Positions 42,202-50,171 of a DNA stretch of 64,000 nucleotides are shown piece by piece. The stretch is from an uncultured Pelagibacteraceae bacterium. GTDB taxonomy: Bacteria > Pseudomonadota > Alphaproteobacteria > Pelagibacterales > Pelagibacteraceae. Every line of letters begins with the position of its first letter. The stretch's first letter is position 1. Both the position numbers and the translations under genes were made by a program. The DNA is taken from NCBI GenBank assembly GCA_902555665.1, contig CACDTF010000002.1, positions 40,213-104,212 on the forward strand, read 5' to 3'. The notes under the pieces are model-generated. The model worked only from the letters and a program-made list of their open reading frames with translations, did no database searches and had not been told where the DNA came from.

Positions 42202-43320
42202 ATGAGAAAAATAAGTAAATTATTACTAGCTCTCTCTTTTGTTGTATCTCTTACATCTTCAGCCTTTGCTGTTACAGTAGCATCGTGGGGTGGAGCTTAC
42301 ACAGAGTCACAAAAGCTTGGGTATGGTGATCCAACTGCTAAAAAACTAGGAGTAGATATCAACTGGGTTGATTATTCTGGTGGTTTATCAGAAATCAAAG
42401 CACAAAAAGAAGCGGGTGCTATAACTTGGGATATCATAGACGTATTTGCATTCGACACAATTAACGGATGTGATGAAGGTTTATTTGTTAAATTTGATTT
42501 TGACAAAGACTTCCCAGCTGCACCAGATGGAACTGCTGCAAGTGAAGATTTCTTTGCACCAATGCCTAGTGAATGTGCTGTAGGTAATATCTTATATTCT
42601 TGGAACTATGCTTTTGATACAAGAGCGTTTGGTGGTAAAGAGCCTAAAACAATTAAAGATTTCTTTAACACTAAAAAATTTCCTGGAAAAAGAGCAATCT
42701 ATAAAAGTGCTCTAACGAACTTAGAAATCGCTTTAGCAGCTGACGGAGTGAAGTTAGGTGATGGTGGTTCAAGAGTTTACAGAAAACTTTTAGAAGACGG
42801 TGGAATCGATAGAGCAATGAATAAAATTAAAGCTCTTTGCCAAGATCCTAATGGTGGATGTGTATTCTGGTCTGCAGGTGCTCAACCGCCTGAACTATTA
42901 GTTGCTGGTGAAGTTGTAATGGCAACTGGTTGGAATGGAAGATTCTTTAACGCGGAAGTAGGTGAAAATGCTCCAATCAAACAAGTATGGGATGGTCAAG
43001 GTCTTGACTATGAATATTTCGTTCTTGTTAAAGGTGGACCAGATGAAGCAAATGCTAAAAAAGCTTTAGCTATGATGACTAACACAGAAATGTTAGCTGG
43101 TAGCGCGAAGTACATTGCATATGCTCCATATAGAAAATCATCTCTTGATGTAATTACTGCTGGAGAGCCTTGGTACAAAGATGGCAAAACAGAAATGATG
43201 CCACAAATGCCAACTGCTCCTGCAAACACTAAGAATTATTTCTTAGTAGACCCTTTCTTCTGGGCTGATAATAATACTGAGATCAGTGAGAAATGGGAAG
43301 CAATGAAAGCAGGTCTATAA
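42202..43320 (+). CDS. Pot-type ABC transporter periplasmic substrate-binding protein
   Basis: A 372-residue extracellular solute-binding protein of the PotD/SBP_bac_8 type. The signal peptide is residues 1-23 (ending TSSAFA), and the mature start VTVASWGGAYTESQK is diagnostic of the family. Tyr/Trp/Asp-rich ligand-pocket stretches include INWVDYSGG, LYSWNYAFDT and ATGWNGRFFNAE. Strong SD GGAGGA precedes ATG. A terminator follows before the permease genes. The ligand may be a polyamine, amino-aldehyde precursor, or ectoine-like compound; neighbouring DoeA-like and agmatinase genes point both ways. Confidence 0.92.
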   Translation: MRKISKLLLALSFVVSLTSSAFAVTVASWGGAYTESQKLGYGDPTAKKLGVDINWVDYSGGLSEIKAQKEAGAITWDIIDVFAFDTINGCDEGLFVKFDFDKDFPAAPDGTAASEDFFAPMPSECAVGNILYSWNYAFDTRAFGGKEPKTIKDFFNTKKFPGKRAIYKSALTNLEIALAADGVKLGDGGSRVYRKLLEDGGIDRAMNKIKALCQDPNGGCVFWSAGAQPPELLVAGEVVMATGWNGRFFNAEVGENAPIKQVWDGQGLDYEYFVLVKGGPDEANAKKALAMMTNTEMLAGSAKYIAYAPYRKSSLDVITAGEPWYKDGKTEMMPQMPTAPANTKNYFLVDPFFWADNNTEISEKWEAMKAGL

Positions 43321-43356
43321 TTTCAGTTTTAAACACTGAATTTATATAATATATTT

Positions 43357-43388
43357 AGGGCGGTTATTTATAACCGCCCTATTTTTTT
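43357..43388 (+). terminator. Intrinsic terminator between binding-protein and permease genes (Pot-type system)
   Basis: AGGGCGGTTA (43357-43366), loop TTTA, TAACCGCCCT (43371-43380), then A and seven Ts ending right at the ATG of the permease gene (43389). A smaller stem (TTCAGT/ACTGAA, 43322-43340) precedes it. The hairpin occupies the place where the permease SD should be. Confidence 0.93.
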
Positions 43389-44654
43389 ATGAGCTCTGAA
43401 ACAAAACAAATTTTAACAACTGACGGAATACCCTTAGAGGTCAGTTTAAAAAAAGCAGAAAAGAAGAACAAAATTAGAGCGTTTCTTCTAGTAGCTCCAT
43501 TACTATTATTTCTTGCAATTACTTATATTTTTCCAATTGGTGAAATGTTTATGAGAAGTGTAGATGACAGAATGGTAACAAATATGCTTCCAAAAACATT
43601 TAAAGCTATGGAGAAATGGGAAAATTTAGAAGAATTACCATCAGAAGAAGTATATCGAGCATTTTACGAAGATTATAAATTACTTGTTGAAAATCAACAG
43701 CATGGAAAATTAGGACAAAGATTAAATAAAGAAAAAAATGGTTTTAATACGATTACTAAAAAACTTTTTAGACAGATTAAAAGAAAAAAAATTGATGAAA
43801 GCGCAAGTTTAAAAGAGCAAATCAATAAAATTCATAAAAGATGGAGAAATGTAGAATTTTGGCAAGCAATTAAAAGAACTGCACCTCCCTATACAGCTGC
43901 AAAATATCTAAAGGGGATGGATATGTATTTAGCTGCAGATGGAAGTATTGCTCAAGTAGATGAAGATAGAAGAATTCACAGAATTTTATGGCTTAGAACG
44001 TTAGAAATTGCATTTTTTGTAACACTTTTTTGCTTCTTTATGGGATATCCAATAGCTCATTTGTTGGCAACACTCCCAATGAAATACAGCAACTTATTGA
44101 TGATCTGTGTATTACTTCCTTTCTGGACATCTTTACTTGTAAGGACAGCTAGTTGGATGATTTTGTTGCAACAGCAAGGAATAGTAAACGACTTCTTTGT
44201 AATGATTGGTTTAGTTGCGGACGATAACAGGCCAGAGATGATGTACAATAAAGTTGGAACATATGTTGCAATGACACAGATATTATTGCCTTTTATGGTT
44301 CTTCCACTTTATAGCGTTATGAAGACTATCTCACCAAGCTTAATGAGAGCTGGTAAATCTTTAGGAGGAACACCTTTTGTTGCGTTTTGGAAAGTTTACT
44401 TCCCTTTAACAATACCAGGTATTGGTGCTGGATGTTTATTAGTTTTCATACTAGCTATTGGATATTATATAACACCAGCTTTAGTTGGAGGTGCCTCAGG
44501 AACATTAATAAGTAATCAGATTGCGTTTCATATGAAGACTACTCTTGATTGGAGTTTTGCATCAGCTATGGGATTAATGTTATTAACTGGAGTTTTAGTA
44601 ATTTATTGGATTTATAATAAACTAGTTGGAGTAGATAATATTAAATTAGGATAA
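43389..44654 (+). CDS. Pot-type ABC transporter permease (PotB-like)
   Basis: A 421-residue permease. After a first helix (residues 31-52, AFLLVAPLLLFLAITYIF), a long charged periplasmic insertion of about 130 residues precedes the core, where LLPFWTSLLVRTASWMILLQ and the EAA loop KSLGGTPFVAFWKVYFPLTIPG are canonical for PotB. The insertion is a family variant seen in opine or polyamine-like systems. ATG 43389 directly follows the terminator T-run, with no SD and no alternative start codon before the first helix. Confidence 0.91.
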   Translation: MSSETKQILTTDGIPLEVSLKKAEKKNKIRAFLLVAPLLLFLAITYIFPIGEMFMRSVDDRMVTNMLPKTFKAMEKWENLEELPSEEVYRAFYEDYKLLVENQQHGKLGQRLNKEKNGFNTITKKLFRQIKRKKIDESASLKEQINKIHKRWRNVEFWQAIKRTAPPYTAAKYLKGMDMYLAADGSIAQVDEDRRIHRILWLRTLEIAFFVTLFCFFMGYPIAHLLATLPMKYSNLLMICVLLPFWTSLLVRTASWMILLQQQGIVNDFFVMIGLVADDNRPEMMYNKVGTYVAMTQILLPFMVLPLYSVMKTISPSLMRAGKSLGGTPFVAFWKVYFPLTIPGIGAGCLLVFILAIGYYITPALVGGASGTLISNQIAFHMKTTLDWSFASAMGLMLLTGVLVIYWIYNKLVGVDNIKLG

Positions 44655-44656
44655 AT

Positions 44657-45511
44657 ATGGCATTACCAAGTTATACAGAAACGCGTTATAGAATTTGGCA
44701 TTATATTTATCTGGCTATTTGTACATTTGTGTTTTTCTTTTTAATTGCACCACTATTTGTAATATTTCCATTATCTTTTAACGCTGAAGAATTTTTAGTT
44801 TTTTCTGAGGGCATGAAAAATCTTGATCCTGATGCTTTTTCTTTAAGATGGTACAAGGATATGGTCTATGGAACTAAAAACCCATGGGGATTAGCTGCAA
44901 AAAATAGTTTTATAATTGCAATATTTGCAACCATTGGTTCAATAATTTTAGGTACTTTGGCTGCACTAGGTCTCAGTAGTAGACACATGCCTTATAAAGG
45001 TTTGATTATGGCAACTTTAATATCTCCAATGATTGTTCCATTAATTATATCAGGTGTTGCAATTTTCTTTTTTATGGCAAAAGCTGGTTTAGCTGCAACA
45101 CATACAGGAATAGTATTAGCACATATAATTTTAGGAACACCATTTGTTGTCATTACTGTAACAGCCACACTTTCAGGTTTTGATCATAGTGTAACAAGAG
45201 CTGCTGCAAGTTTAGGAAGTAACCCAGTAAATACATTTATGAAAATAACTCTTCCTCTGATTTTACCTGGAGTAATTTCTGGAGGATTATTTGCTTTTGT
45301 AACATCTTTTGATGAAGTTGTGGTGGTGCTATTCCTGGCAGGTTTAGAAAATACGACTATTCCAATACAAATGTGGACAGGTTTGAGGGAACAATTGAGC
45401 CCTACAATTCTTGCAGTTGCTACATGTTTAATTCTTTTATCAACTTTAATTCTTGTAACTGCTGAATTATTAAGAAGAAGATCTGAGAGATTAAGAGGAA
45501 TAAATAGATAA
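44657..45511 (+). CDS. Pot-type ABC transporter permease (PotC-like)
   Basis: A 284-residue, six-helix inner-membrane permease. The EAA loop RAAASLGSNPVNTFMKITLPLILPG and the downstream FVTSFDEVVVVLFLAG are PotC hallmarks. It starts two bases after the PotB-like gene and forms the channel heterodimer with it. A FadN-like gene follows 36 bases on. Confidence 0.93.
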   Translation: MALPSYTETRYRIWHYIYLAICTFVFFFLIAPLFVIFPLSFNAEEFLVFSEGMKNLDPDAFSLRWYKDMVYGTKNPWGLAAKNSFIIAIFATIGSIILGTLAALGLSSRHMPYKGLIMATLISPMIVPLIISGVAIFFFMAKAGLAATHTGIVLAHIILGTPFVVITVTATLSGFDHSVTRAAASLGSNPVNTFMKITLPLILPGVISGGLFAFVTSFDEVVVVLFLAGLENTTIPIQMWTGLREQLSPTILAVATCLILLSTLILVTAELLRRRSERLRGINR

Positions 45512-45547
45512 TTTACCCAAATAATTTATTCATATATAGAAGTTGTT

Positions 45548-47770
45548 ATGGAAATTAAAAAAGTTGTAGTTATTGGTTCTGGCACAATGGGTAGTGGAAT
45601 AGCAGCACATTTATGTAATGCGGATATACCAGTTACTCTTTTAGATTTGACAACTGAAATTAGTGAAAAAGCTAGAGAAAGAATTCATAAATCTAGACCT
45701 CCCTTGCTAATAGATAAAAGTAAAATTCATAATATTAACGTTGGGAATATTGATGAAAACTTTGACGTAGTAAAAGATGCAGATTGGGTCGTAGAGGCAG
45801 TAGTAGAAAGAATTGATATTAAACACAATATTTACGAGAAGATATTCAAGAATAGAAAAAAAGGTGCAATAGTTTCTTCAAATACCTCCTCAATTCCAAT
45901 TAAAGTTCTATCAGAAAAATTAAATGATGAAGAAAAAAAAGACTTTTGTATCACTCACTTTTTTAATCCAGTTAGATACATGGGATTGTTAGAAATTGTT
46001 AAAAACGAAAATAATGATTTAAATAAAATCAATTCTTTAAAGAAATTTTGTGAAGTAGAGCTTGGTAAGGGAGCTATAGTTTGCAACGATACCCCAGGTT
46101 TTCTAGGTAATAGAATTGGTGTTTATGCAATGCAAGTTGCTATGACAGAAGCATTCAAAATGAAACTTTCAATAGAAGAAGCGGATGCAGTTTTTGGTAG
46201 ACCAATGGGTATACCTAAAACAGGAGTATTTGGATTGTATGATCTAATTGGAATTGATTTGATGGCTGATGTATTAAAAAGCTTTATAAAGGAACTTTCA
46301 GAGAAAGATGAATTTCAAATTGTTGCAAAAGAGATTCCATTAGTAAAAAAATTAATTGAGACTGGTTATACAGGTCGTAAAGGAAAAGGTGGCTTTTATA
46401 GAATGAATAAAAGTGGAGATCAAAAAATTTTAGAGGCAATTAATTTAGAAACAGGAGAGTATTCAACAACAAAAAAAATAGATTTAGGAATTGAGACAGT
46501 TGACATCAATAATTTAATCAATCGAAAAGATAAGTTTGGTGAGTATGCTTGGATTGTAATTTCAAAAATAATTAAATATGCATCTTCACTTGTTCCAGGA
46601 ATTACTGATAAGTTCAATGATATTGATGAAGCTATGAGGCTAGGTTTTAATTGGGCAATGGGTCCTTTTGAAATGTTGAGATCTATAGGGGTAAAGAATT
46701 TCTTTGAAAGAATTAATAACTTTGAAAATAACAAATTTTTAGAAAATTTATCAAAAACAAAAGATGAAAACTTTTATGGAGAAAGACAAATTTATACAGA
46801 TATTCAAACTTTAGGAAAAATAAGACCCTCAGCAATTAAAGTAGATAAAAATAATTCAGCTGAAATTCATCGATTTAAAGATTTTAATATTGTTGAGTTT
46901 ACGACAAAAGCCTGTGCATTAGATTATGATTCAATGGATGCACTAAAAAATGCAACTGACAAACCTTTAATAGTAATTAATGAAAGCATGCAATTTTCAG
47001 CAGGTGTGAATTTAAGTTATACTATGAATTTTGCCGACAAAGGTGATTTTAAATCAATTGAGAAATTTATTAAATATTTTCAAGATACTTGCAAAACTTT
47101 AAAATACTCTAAGTACCCGGTTGTATCAGCACCTTCTGGACTTACACTTGGAGGAGGATTTGAGGTTTTAGTTCAAAGTAATTTTGTTGCCTCACACACA
47201 AATTTAGTTATTGGATTAGTTGAAACTATTGTTGGATTAGTTCCAGCAGGCGGAGGATGTAAAGAAATGTTGTGGAGATGGTCACAAACAGAGGAAGCAA
47301 AGTCAGATCCAGATTATGCCCCACTAAAAGTTTTTGATATTATTGGTTATGCCAAAACAGCCACATCTCCAATCGAGGCTGAGCCATTAAAGTATTTAAG
47401 ACCAGAAGATAAAAAAATAATGAACAGAAATAGCCTTTTTGTGGAAGCAAAAACTTTAATTAATCAAAATACTGATTTTTTTCCTCCAGAGGAGTGTAAA
47501 TTTAAGCTTTCTGGAAAGCCGTTGAAAGATAAAATGATTAAGGTTTTAGAGAAATTATACAACGAAAAGGTAATTTTAGATCATGGTATGCATGTTGGAA
47601 CTGAGCTTGCAAACGTTTTAAGTGGTGGAGACACTACTATTGAAAAAGTATTGTCAGAGGATGATCTGTATAAATTAGAACTAGATTCCTTTATGAGATT
47701 GATAGAAACAAAACAAACTCAAGAAAGAATTAAACATACATTATCGACGGGTAAACCTTTAGTTAATTAG
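45548..47770 (+). CDS. 3-hydroxyacyl-CoA dehydrogenase / enoyl-CoA hydratase fusion (FadN-like)
   Basis: A 740-residue bifunctional beta-oxidation enzyme. The dehydrogenase comes first: Rossmann motif VVIGSGTMGSGIAAHLC, then THFFNPVRYMGLLEIV and NDTPGFLGNRIG. The crotonase-fold hydratase part follows from about residue 430 (INESMQFSAGVNLS, LGGGFEVLVQSNFV). This order (HAD then hydratase) matches B. subtilis FadN and is opposite to FadB/FadJ. The 3' end overlaps the convergent cyclophilin gene by 8 bases. It may process an acyl-CoA from the neighbouring catabolic genes, or general fatty acids. Confidence 0.9.
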   Translation: MEIKKVVVIGSGTMGSGIAAHLCNADIPVTLLDLTTEISEKARERIHKSRPPLLIDKSKIHNINVGNIDENFDVVKDADWVVEAVVERIDIKHNIYEKIFKNRKKGAIVSSNTSSIPIKVLSEKLNDEEKKDFCITHFFNPVRYMGLLEIVKNENNDLNKINSLKKFCEVELGKGAIVCNDTPGFLGNRIGVYAMQVAMTEAFKMKLSIEEADAVFGRPMGIPKTGVFGLYDLIGIDLMADVLKSFIKELSEKDEFQIVAKEIPLVKKLIETGYTGRKGKGGFYRMNKSGDQKILEAINLETGEYSTTKKIDLGIETVDINNLINRKDKFGEYAWIVISKIIKYASSLVPGITDKFNDIDEAMRLGFNWAMGPFEMLRSIGVKNFFERINNFENNKFLENLSKTKDENFYGERQIYTDIQTLGKIRPSAIKVDKNNSAEIHRFKDFNIVEFTTKACALDYDSMDALKNATDKPLIVINESMQFSAGVNLSYTMNFADKGDFKSIEKFIKYFQDTCKTLKYSKYPVVSAPSGLTLGGGFEVLVQSNFVASHTNLVIGLVETIVGLVPAGGGCKEMLWRWSQTEEAKSDPDYAPLKVFDIIGYAKTATSPIEAEPLKYLRPEDKKIMNRNSLFVEAKTLINQNTDFFPPEECKFKLSGKPLKDKMIKVLEKLYNEKVILDHGMHVGTELANVLSGGDTTIEKVLSEDDLYKLELDSFMRLIETKQTQERIKHTLSTGKPLVN

Positions 47771-48413
47771 AATTAAACATTCTAAAGGTTTTAATATAAT
47801 CAGGTCTTAAAACATAAATAGCCTTATCACCTGTTTTAATTTTAGTTAATATATCCAAACCATAAACTACTTTACCAATTGGAGTATATTCACCTTGATA
47901 AATTGGAATTTCTTTTAATGTAATAAAGAATTCACTATCTTCTGTATCAAATTCTGTTGCTCTAGCAAAACCAACACTTCCCTCTGTAAATTTAAAATTG
48001 TTGCTTAGTTCTGATTTTAATATTCCCAGTCCAGACTTTCCACTACCAATTTTGGAATAATCTAAATTATTTATATTTCCATACTCAATATCTCCAGCTT
48101 GTACAAAAGTATTTTCTGAAACTTTATAAAAAGCAGAACCATCATACATTTTTTGTTTAATTAAAATTTTAAATCTTTCAACCGCTTTAGGAGAAATATC
48201 CGGATAAAGCTCAATTATTACATTTCCGCACTCAACATTCATTACTGCAATATTATCTGGATTATTAAAATTAAGTTTACTTAAATTATTTTTTTCTACA
48301 AATAGACATTTATTTTTTAATAAAAAAAAAGATGTAAAAGCAAAAATTGAAAGACAAATTAAAAATATAAATAAAATTTTTTCTGATTTTGAGGCTTTAA
48401 TAGTTTTAATCAT
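47763..48413 (-). CDS. Membrane-anchored periplasmic cyclophilin-type peptidyl-prolyl isomerase
   Basis: A 216-residue protein with one N-terminal membrane anchor (about residues 13-31) and a cyclophilin domain: GNVIIELYPDISPKAVERFKIL, GSAFYKV, VQAGDIEYG, GSVGFARATEFDTEDSEFFITL and the final IGKVVYGLDIL. The Arg/Phe catalytic residues are in altered context (YDGSAFYKVSE rather than YDGxxFHRV), so activity may be weak. Its start overlaps the upstream HExxH-protein gene by 4 bases. Confidence 0.87.
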   Translation of the reverse strand: MIKTIKASKSEKILFIFLICLSIFAFTSFFLLKNKCLFVEKNNLSKLNFNNPDNIAVMNVECGNVIIELYPDISPKAVERFKILIKQKMYDGSAFYKVSENTFVQAGDIEYGNINNLDYSKIGSGKSGLGILKSELSNNFKFTEGSVGFARATEFDTEDSEFFITLKEIPIYQGEYTPIGKVVYGLDILTKIKTGDKAIYVLRPDYIKTFRMFNSN

Positions 48414-49138
48414 AAAATATTTTTGTCTATTTTAGCTAAGTTTAATTTTATAAAATTCACTTTGTTATTTAGGATTTTGTCACTATTAATCTTATCTTCA
48501 ATTGTTTCCTTGTCTGTCATTAAAAATGAAAAAATTTCCGCCATATCTTCAGATGGGATAGATTTAGAATATTCTGTTAAAAAACCATCAGTTTTTTCAT
48601 ATAGATCTAAATTTAACCTATCAGAACAAGTTGAACATTCAGCGTAATTAAATGATTTTAGATTAAAAGAAGAAAATTCATCCTCGTCGAAATATTCAAT
48701 GTGAGTATTTTGTATCATATGAAAAATTTCATGGTGCATCATTCTTTCAAAATATTTTTTATTAAAATTAATATCTAAAATTAATGTTCTGTTTTTATTA
48801 TCAGGTATTCCTCCAGTATTAATTTCAGAGATGAATAAATTTTCACAAAATACAATATATTTTAATTTTATCTTATTAAGAAAATTAGAATTATATTGAT
48901 TAAGATTTTTTTCAATTAAAGGAAATTTTGAATTTAAATTATTTATATTAACTTTATCGCAAGAAATGTTCTTATTTATACCAATTTTAAAATTACCTTT
49001 AGCGCTTAAATAACGAATATTATTATCGTTATTTAATTTATAAATTTCTAAATTTGGAATTTTTATCAGATTATAAATTTCATCAGCATTTACATGCAAA
49101 ATATGAAAAATAAGAATAAATAAAAATAAAATTTTCAT
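48410..49138 (-). CDS. Secreted HExxH putative metallopeptidase
   Basis: I do not recognise the family. The 242-residue protein has a signal peptide (residues 1-18, ending HVNA) and a zinc-peptidase-like motif H136-E-I-F-H140, with a possible third ligand E201 in SEDMAEIFSFLM, the E-x-x-x-x pattern of gluzincins. Four cysteines (C60, C98, C168, C171) may form disulfides. It is coupled to the cyclophilin gene (4-base overlap), suggesting joint action on periplasmic proteins. It is very rich in Asn/Lys/Ile and probably fast-evolving. Confidence 0.72.
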   Translation of the reverse strand: MKILFLFILIFHILHVNADEIYNLIKIPNLEIYKLNNDNNIRYLSAKGNFKIGINKNISCDKVNINNLNSKFPLIEKNLNQYNSNFLNKIKLKYIVFCENLFISEINTGGIPDNKNRTLILDINFNKKYFERMMHHEIFHMIQNTHIEYFDEDEFSSFNLKSFNYAECSTCSDRLNLDLYEKTDGFLTEYSKSIPSEDMAEIFSFLMTDKETIEDKINSDKILNNKVNFIKLNLAKIDKNIL

Positions 49139-49163
49139 TAAATTATTATAGACGAATTAGATG

Positions 49164-49177
49164 AGATAATATTATCT
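49164..49177. promoter_or_regulatory. 14-bp perfect palindrome in a divergent promoter
   Basis: AGATAAT-ATTATCT lies in the middle of the 53-base spacer between the HExxH-protein gene (minus) and the agmatinase-family gene (plus). It could be an operator for either. All but two base pairs are A:T, so this is a modest claim. Confidence 0.35.
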
Positions 49178-49191
49178 TAGATTATTAAAAA

Positions 49192-50151
49192 ATGAAAAAA
49201 GAAAGAAACAAAAATCCAATTCAACCAGTTAGCGGAACTAAAGTTCCAAGATTTGCTGGCCCAAGCACATTTGCAAGATTACCTGAACTAAGAGATGTGG
49301 AAAGTTGTGACGTTGCAATTGTTGGAATTCCGTTTGATGCTGGAACAAGTTATCGACCCGGAGCAAGATTTGGTCCACAAAGCATCAGGCAAGCTTCTAG
49401 ACATTTGAGAACTAATTATCATCCTAATTATGATGTTGAGCCTTTTAAAATCCAACAAGTAGCTGATGCTGGTGATATCGCTTGCAACCCTTTTAGTATT
49501 GATGAAGCAATTAAACAAATAGAAGTAGGCGCAACAGATTTATTAAAGAAGGTTGGAGGAATTATAAGTTTAGGTGGAGACCATACTATTGCTGTACCAT
49601 TGTTAAGAGCAATAAATAAAAAAAATAACGGCCCTGTATCTTTAGTTCATTTTGATGCCCACTTAGATACTTGGGACACATATTTTGGTGCACCTTATAC
49701 TCACGGAACTCCATTCAGAAGAGCTAGAGAAGAAGGATTATTTTTAGATGATGCTTCTATGCATGTTGGAATTCGTGGACCACTTTATAGTAGAGATGAT
49801 ATTAAAAATGATGAAAGTTTTGGATTTAAAATAATTCATTGCGATGAGTTTCAAACAGAAGGAACCGATAAAATAGCAGAAAGAATTAGAAAAAGAGTGG
49901 GAGACAATCCCTTATACTTATCAATTGATATTGATGTTTTAGACCCTGCATTTGCTCCAGGTACTGGTACACCGGAAATTGCAGGAATGACTACAAGAGA
50001 AATGGTAAATGTTTTAAGAGGTTTGTCTGGATTAAATTTAGTTTCAGCAGATGTCGTTGAGGTTTCTCCAGCATATGATCATGCAGAAGTAACATCTTTA
50101 GCAGCAGCGACTATTGTCTATGAATTAACTAATTTATTGGCAAAAACATAA
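49192..50151 (+). CDS. Agmatinase/guanidinobutyrase-family ureohydrolase
   Basis: A 319-residue binuclear-manganese ureohydrolase that releases urea from a guanidino compound. The ligand motifs are all present: SLGGDHTIAVP, HFDAHLDTWD and SIDIDVLDPAFAPGTG. The N-terminus PRFAGPSTFARLPE and the loop GAPYTHGTPFRRA are agmatinase-like, but guanidinobutyrase and guanidinopropionase share them, so the substrate is open. An ALDH gene follows 20 bases on, which would oxidise the aldehyde of a decarboxylated guanidino amino acid. Probably forms the two-gene operon with it. Confidence 0.9.
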   Translation: MKKERNKNPIQPVSGTKVPRFAGPSTFARLPELRDVESCDVAIVGIPFDAGTSYRPGARFGPQSIRQASRHLRTNYHPNYDVEPFKIQQVADAGDIACNPFSIDEAIKQIEVGATDLLKKVGGIISLGGDHTIAVPLLRAINKKNNGPVSLVHFDAHLDTWDTYFGAPYTHGTPFRRAREEGLFLDDASMHVGIRGPLYSRDDIKNDESFGFKIIHCDEFQTEGTDKIAERIRKRVGDNPLYLSIDIDVLDPAFAPGTGTPEIAGMTTREMVNVLRGLSGLNLVSADVVEVSPAYDHAEVTSLAAATIVYELTNLLAKT

Positions 50152-50171
50152 AGAAAGGATAACGTCAAAAC

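Noticed and set aside
49164..49177. Possible Fur or other named-regulator box
   Set aside because: Only a palindrome is seen; its sequence does not match a named box well enough, so it is kept just as an unnamed operator candidate.
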